Shown in pieces: positions 1 through 23,695 of a DNA stretch of 23,695 nt (the stretch's first letter is position 1; each line of letters starts with the position of its first letter). The notes under the pieces were generated by a model. That model was not told the DNA's origin. It did no database searches and saw nothing but the letters and a program-made list of their open reading frames with translations. Location of the stretch: assembly GCA_000444245.1 (NCBI GenBank), contig ATSW01069473.1, forward strand, positions 1-23,695. Reading direction: 5' to 3'. The position numbers and the translations under genes are program-made. The stretch comes from Botryllus schlosseri (taxonomy: Eukaryota; Chordata; Ascidiacea; Stolidobranchia; Styelidae).

Positions 1-434
1 CAGTCAACTCCATAAAGTTGTTAAGTTTCATAAAAGAACAATGCATAACAATTTTTGCTGAATTCCAACCGATAGAAGCGAAGTTATTGCAAATCAAAGC
101 TTTAAAATTGCAAAAAACAGCATTGACGGGTGGGAAAACCCAGAATTATTATTGAAAAACTGAAATCACTTTGCTTCTACGGGTTGAAATTGTGTCAATT
201 TTTCTTTACGTCGTTTTCGTAGACAACTAAACAATTTCGTGAGGTTTACAGTCAAATTTGAAAAAAATAAATATTTTTTTATAATGAATAATAACTTTTC
301 AATGGCTTTGTGTCGGCTTCTTCTGGTAGGAATTGAGCCAAATTTGTCGTGCAGCAGTGCAGCGTTTTTTTAGGCGACCTAACAATTTAATAAGTGAATC
401 CCCGGGATCTGGAAAAAAAGTTATTTTTGAACAG
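1..434 (-). mobile_element. MITE family 1, copy A (window edge), TIR at 418-434
   Basis: Ends in AAGTTATTTTTGAACAG (418-434), the reverse complement of the left terminus of the copies at 4061 and 8773. The interior shares blocks with them, such as ATTCCAACCGATAGAAGCGA and its inverted counterpart near 325-345, GTAGGAATTGAGCC. It is non-coding and the other end is at or beyond the window start. Orientation is given relative to the copies at 4061 and 8773. Confidence 0.65.
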
Positions 435-585
435 GGTCTATTATAGTCTCGAGTCAGTCGTGCGCCATGACTCGAGTACAAATCAAGTGGATCATACACA
501 GTCCAGTCGAGTCATTTCCCGTTTTTTAAGAAAATGATTTGAGTCCGACTCTGGTCGAGTCATGACTCGAGCCATTACAACCTTG
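435..585 (+). mobile_element. hAT-like MITE family 2, right-end fragment (copy R1)
   Basis: Carries several CTCGAG palindromes and ends GACTCGAGCCATTACAACCTTG, the same terminus as the full copy at 15492-16006 apart from small changes. Only about 150 bases of the right end are present. The left boundary coincides with the end of MITE copy A, as if that element had landed here or a deletion had joined them. It ends 29 bases before exon 1. Confidence 0.65.
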
Positions 586-614
586 TTCAAACGGCCCTTG
601 AACTTTTCGCCAAG

Positions 615-21479
<20,865 letters not shown>

Positions 21480-22625
21480 AGATGTGAACAATGACTGACG
21501 AGCCAATCGCGAATGATGACGCTCCGCGCGGGCAATAGTATGGTTGTCACAGTGACAAAATACGCGTTGTCAAAATCATGGTTCTTCCATATTGCCGGGC
21601 GTATTTCCTAATCAAGTAACGGTCTGTTTTATTGGATGTTGTACGCCACGAAAGCCGTGTGTTATATCATATCGTATTTTTCTTTTTTTTAATCACAATT
21701 TCACTGTTGATTAGGCTAGTATTTTATTCCGTCAGTTTTCCTGTAATTCATGTTGCGTCGCTGATAGTGTCACGTATAATGTGCCATTTTCATATCGGTA
21801 TATTTTCTGTTTATCGCAAGTATGTTTGTGGTGCTGCGTTGAAATTCGATGCTATATAGTTGCTGCCATCTGTGAGACTTGCTGGAAGGGTCATAACTTT
21901 GTCTTTATGATTTTGCACCGGAGATTTTAAACATTTTATTCTTATGTGTCGTGTCCCCAGTTGCTCGTGGGTATCTGTCTCGTGCAGTAAATTATGTGAG
22001 AAGTCGGAATTCGGCTGCTCTGAATCCTATCCACGCTTTCGGAATGATATACAAGCTCGTTAGCTTATTGCACAATGCTCTCAAGTACTTGGTGTTTGAA
22101 TTTGAAATCCATACCGAGAATTTGAACATCGCTGTTTTAAAGTCCATGTAAATCGTGCATGATGATGAGCATTGTACAATGTACAGGGCATGTTTGATGA
22201 ATGAATACTCATGATATAGAAAGCGATATTGACACGATTTAGCATGAATCTCCCAGGTACGCAAGGATTGCTGCATAGAATTTTGACACATTATGAACTC
22301 ATGCATTTTGCAGACTGCAACCCGTTTCAACATACCAATCATCTGCCTATGTCTAGGAATCGGGCCTTTCAGAGTAAATATCTTGCGTTTCGGCGTCGTT
22401 GAAGTGCCCGTTCAAATCTTTAATTATTATCGGTTCATGAGATGAAATTGTATCGTTCAAGCGGGCATCCAATTGCTACAGTCCTGATTGCTAATGAGTC
22501 GAATTTTTGATATGAAAGATCAATTACTGAGAAATTTATTTCTCTTACTTTACTTATCAATTTCTTGCCTTTATACGACTCCAAAAACAGTGTCGGTGCA
22601 GAATAAATGTCTTCATCAGTATCGA
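21480..22625 (+). other. Presumed 3' UTR
   Basis: Follows the TGA directly. There is no coding continuation in any frame and no recognisable family. The 3' limit is set tentatively a little beyond an AATAAA at 22602-22607. Upstream of that I see no AATAAA or ATTAAA in this stretch. The end is inferred and could lie further on. Confidence 0.45.
22602..22607 (+). promoter_or_regulatory. Candidate polyadenylation signal AATAAA
   Basis: First canonical AATAAA after the stop codon, about 1.1 kb downstream. Variant ATTAAA hexamers follow at 22713 and 23166, so alternative ends are possible. No strongly GT-rich element was obvious just downstream. Confidence 0.4.
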
Positions 22626-23695
22626 CATTGGCCGATAACGTTTCCCAACTCAAATGTCCATTTCACTCAGACTTTCTGATTGTTCATATCAGCAAAATAG
22701 CCACCTTGAAAGATTAAAGCTCGCTTCGCCCATCTCATTTAGACGGCGTGCATCTCATGTGATTATTTACCTCTAATTACTCCAACTACCGAACGCTTGT
22801 GTGTAACAAACTAACGTTTTATCTATTTTCCTGTCGGATTACCCAAACACTTCCTTGTCAAATGTTAAGATAACCAAGCGAAGTGATAGTCGGGCGTACT
22901 GTTGTTGCCATTCGCAGTTCTTCACATTGCATTCTATATAGAATCGGTTTTATATGCCCTTCGTTCTGCAATCGAAACAGAACTGACGGAGTATGGTACG
23001 AATAGCAATCGAGCAAAACTACGAAGATATCATCGATCGAAATGTATGTATATCCATAACATCAGTGCGTTTTCATGATGGACGAGCCTGTATTTTTTGC
23101 ATTTTTTCTGTTTATTACGACGTGAATCATCAGTTGTTTTTACTTCTGTATAAATATTATTCATTATTAAAACATTTTATCTTCTCAGTGCTTGTTCATT
23201 TAGCACGGCGTCAAAAATGTCTCAGGGTGTGATCTCTTGCGTGTAATGTTTAGAAATTTAGGAAAGGCTGTGGTAATGGCCCATCATTTTATGCTACATA
23301 TGACATAAAACGAAACAGTGCTACAATGTCAGGGTATTGCACTTCGACTCACGACCCTGTTATCAATTACCATGACTACTCATGAGATTCTCAAATCTAA
23401 AGGTAAAAAGGGGCCACGTTCCCAGATTCGTACAAGGCCCTGATCCAGAGATCACACTTCATCATGGGTCCTTAACCAGGGGTCGATCGTAAGACCCAAG
23501 TTACAGAAATGAGTGTAGTCTTTCTCTCAATTAATAGCAGGCCGTGTTATTTTTGGCGTATGCCAACACTAACTTATTTTTGGCATTTTTCGATTTTTAT
23601 TTTTGGCAGTTTTGGCATCGTCCTCTAAATAGATAGTTTCAGCCTCGAATTAGTCACAAAAACGCTTTATTTGGGCTAGTTTGTCAAAAGACACC
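22626..23695. other. 3' flanking DNA without recognised gene
   Basis: AT-rich. Only short, unconserved-looking open frames occur. The one pattern I can point to is three copies of TTATTTTTGGC near 23547-23607. No rRNA, tRNA or coding exon was recognised. Confidence 0.4.
23547..23607. repeat. Three TTATTTTTGGC repeats
   Basis: Exact 11-mers at 23547-23557, 23574-23584 and 23597-23607, with further TTTTGGCAT pieces between and after them. The core ATTTTTGGC also forms the arm ends of the foldback element in intron 23. Confidence 0.75.

Noticed and set aside
22993-23232. Small gene downstream (79-codon frame)
   Set aside because: Low-complexity, AT-driven composition with no recognisable domain, promoter or splice support.

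Overview
The window is animal nuclear DNA, AT-rich, and carries most of one intron-rich gene on the + strand. The gene encodes a LAR-type (type IIa) receptor protein tyrosine phosphatase, the group that includes vertebrate PTPRF, PTPRD and PTPRS and insect/nematode Lar. I can follow 24 coding exons (615-21479) with consistent GT..AG splices and reading phases. They encode about 1,227 residues ending at a TGA. The 5' end of the gene (signal peptide, Ig domains and the first FN3 domains in this family) lies upstream of the window.

Layout: positions 615-7818 encode four fibronectin type III (FN3) domains. Positions 8326-9451 encode the membrane-proximal region with a strongly basic furin-type site (RKRRRRR). 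Positions 10382-10536 encode the single transmembrane helix, and 12104-12216 the cytoplasmic juxtamembrane segment. Positions 12775-16526 encode phosphatase domain D1, and 17561-21479 encode D2 and the C-terminus. D1 keeps the KNRY, WPD and HCX5R motifs, but the residue after the P-loop Arg is Ala instead of Ser/Thr. D2 has the WPE and KNRL changes known in the catalytically weak D2 of LAR proteins. The 3' flank (21480-23695) holds a presumed 3' UTR with a candidate AATAAA at 22602 and no other gene I can support.

The introns (58 bp to 2.7 kb) are loaded with short non-autonomous DNA transposons and SINEs. One family has CAGGGTTGTAA/TTACAACCCTG ends and is packed with GACTCGAGTC palindromes. 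It occurs four times in both orientations, and one full copy is flanked by a near-perfect 8-bp duplication, which points to hAT. A second family with GCTGTTCAAAAATAACTT ends occurs three times. There is also a ~490-bp foldback element, two tRNA-derived SINEs, two further inverted-repeat elements and several short tandem repeats.

The organism cannot be fixed from this window. The single LAR-type gene, the mix of ~60-70 bp and kb-sized introns, and the closeness of D1/D2 to vertebrate LAR suggest an invertebrate, perhaps an invertebrate deuterostome such as a tunicate (inference only). I see no viral or LTR-element remains, and no multi-gene system. The most unusual point in the coding sequence is the D1 P-loop substitution.
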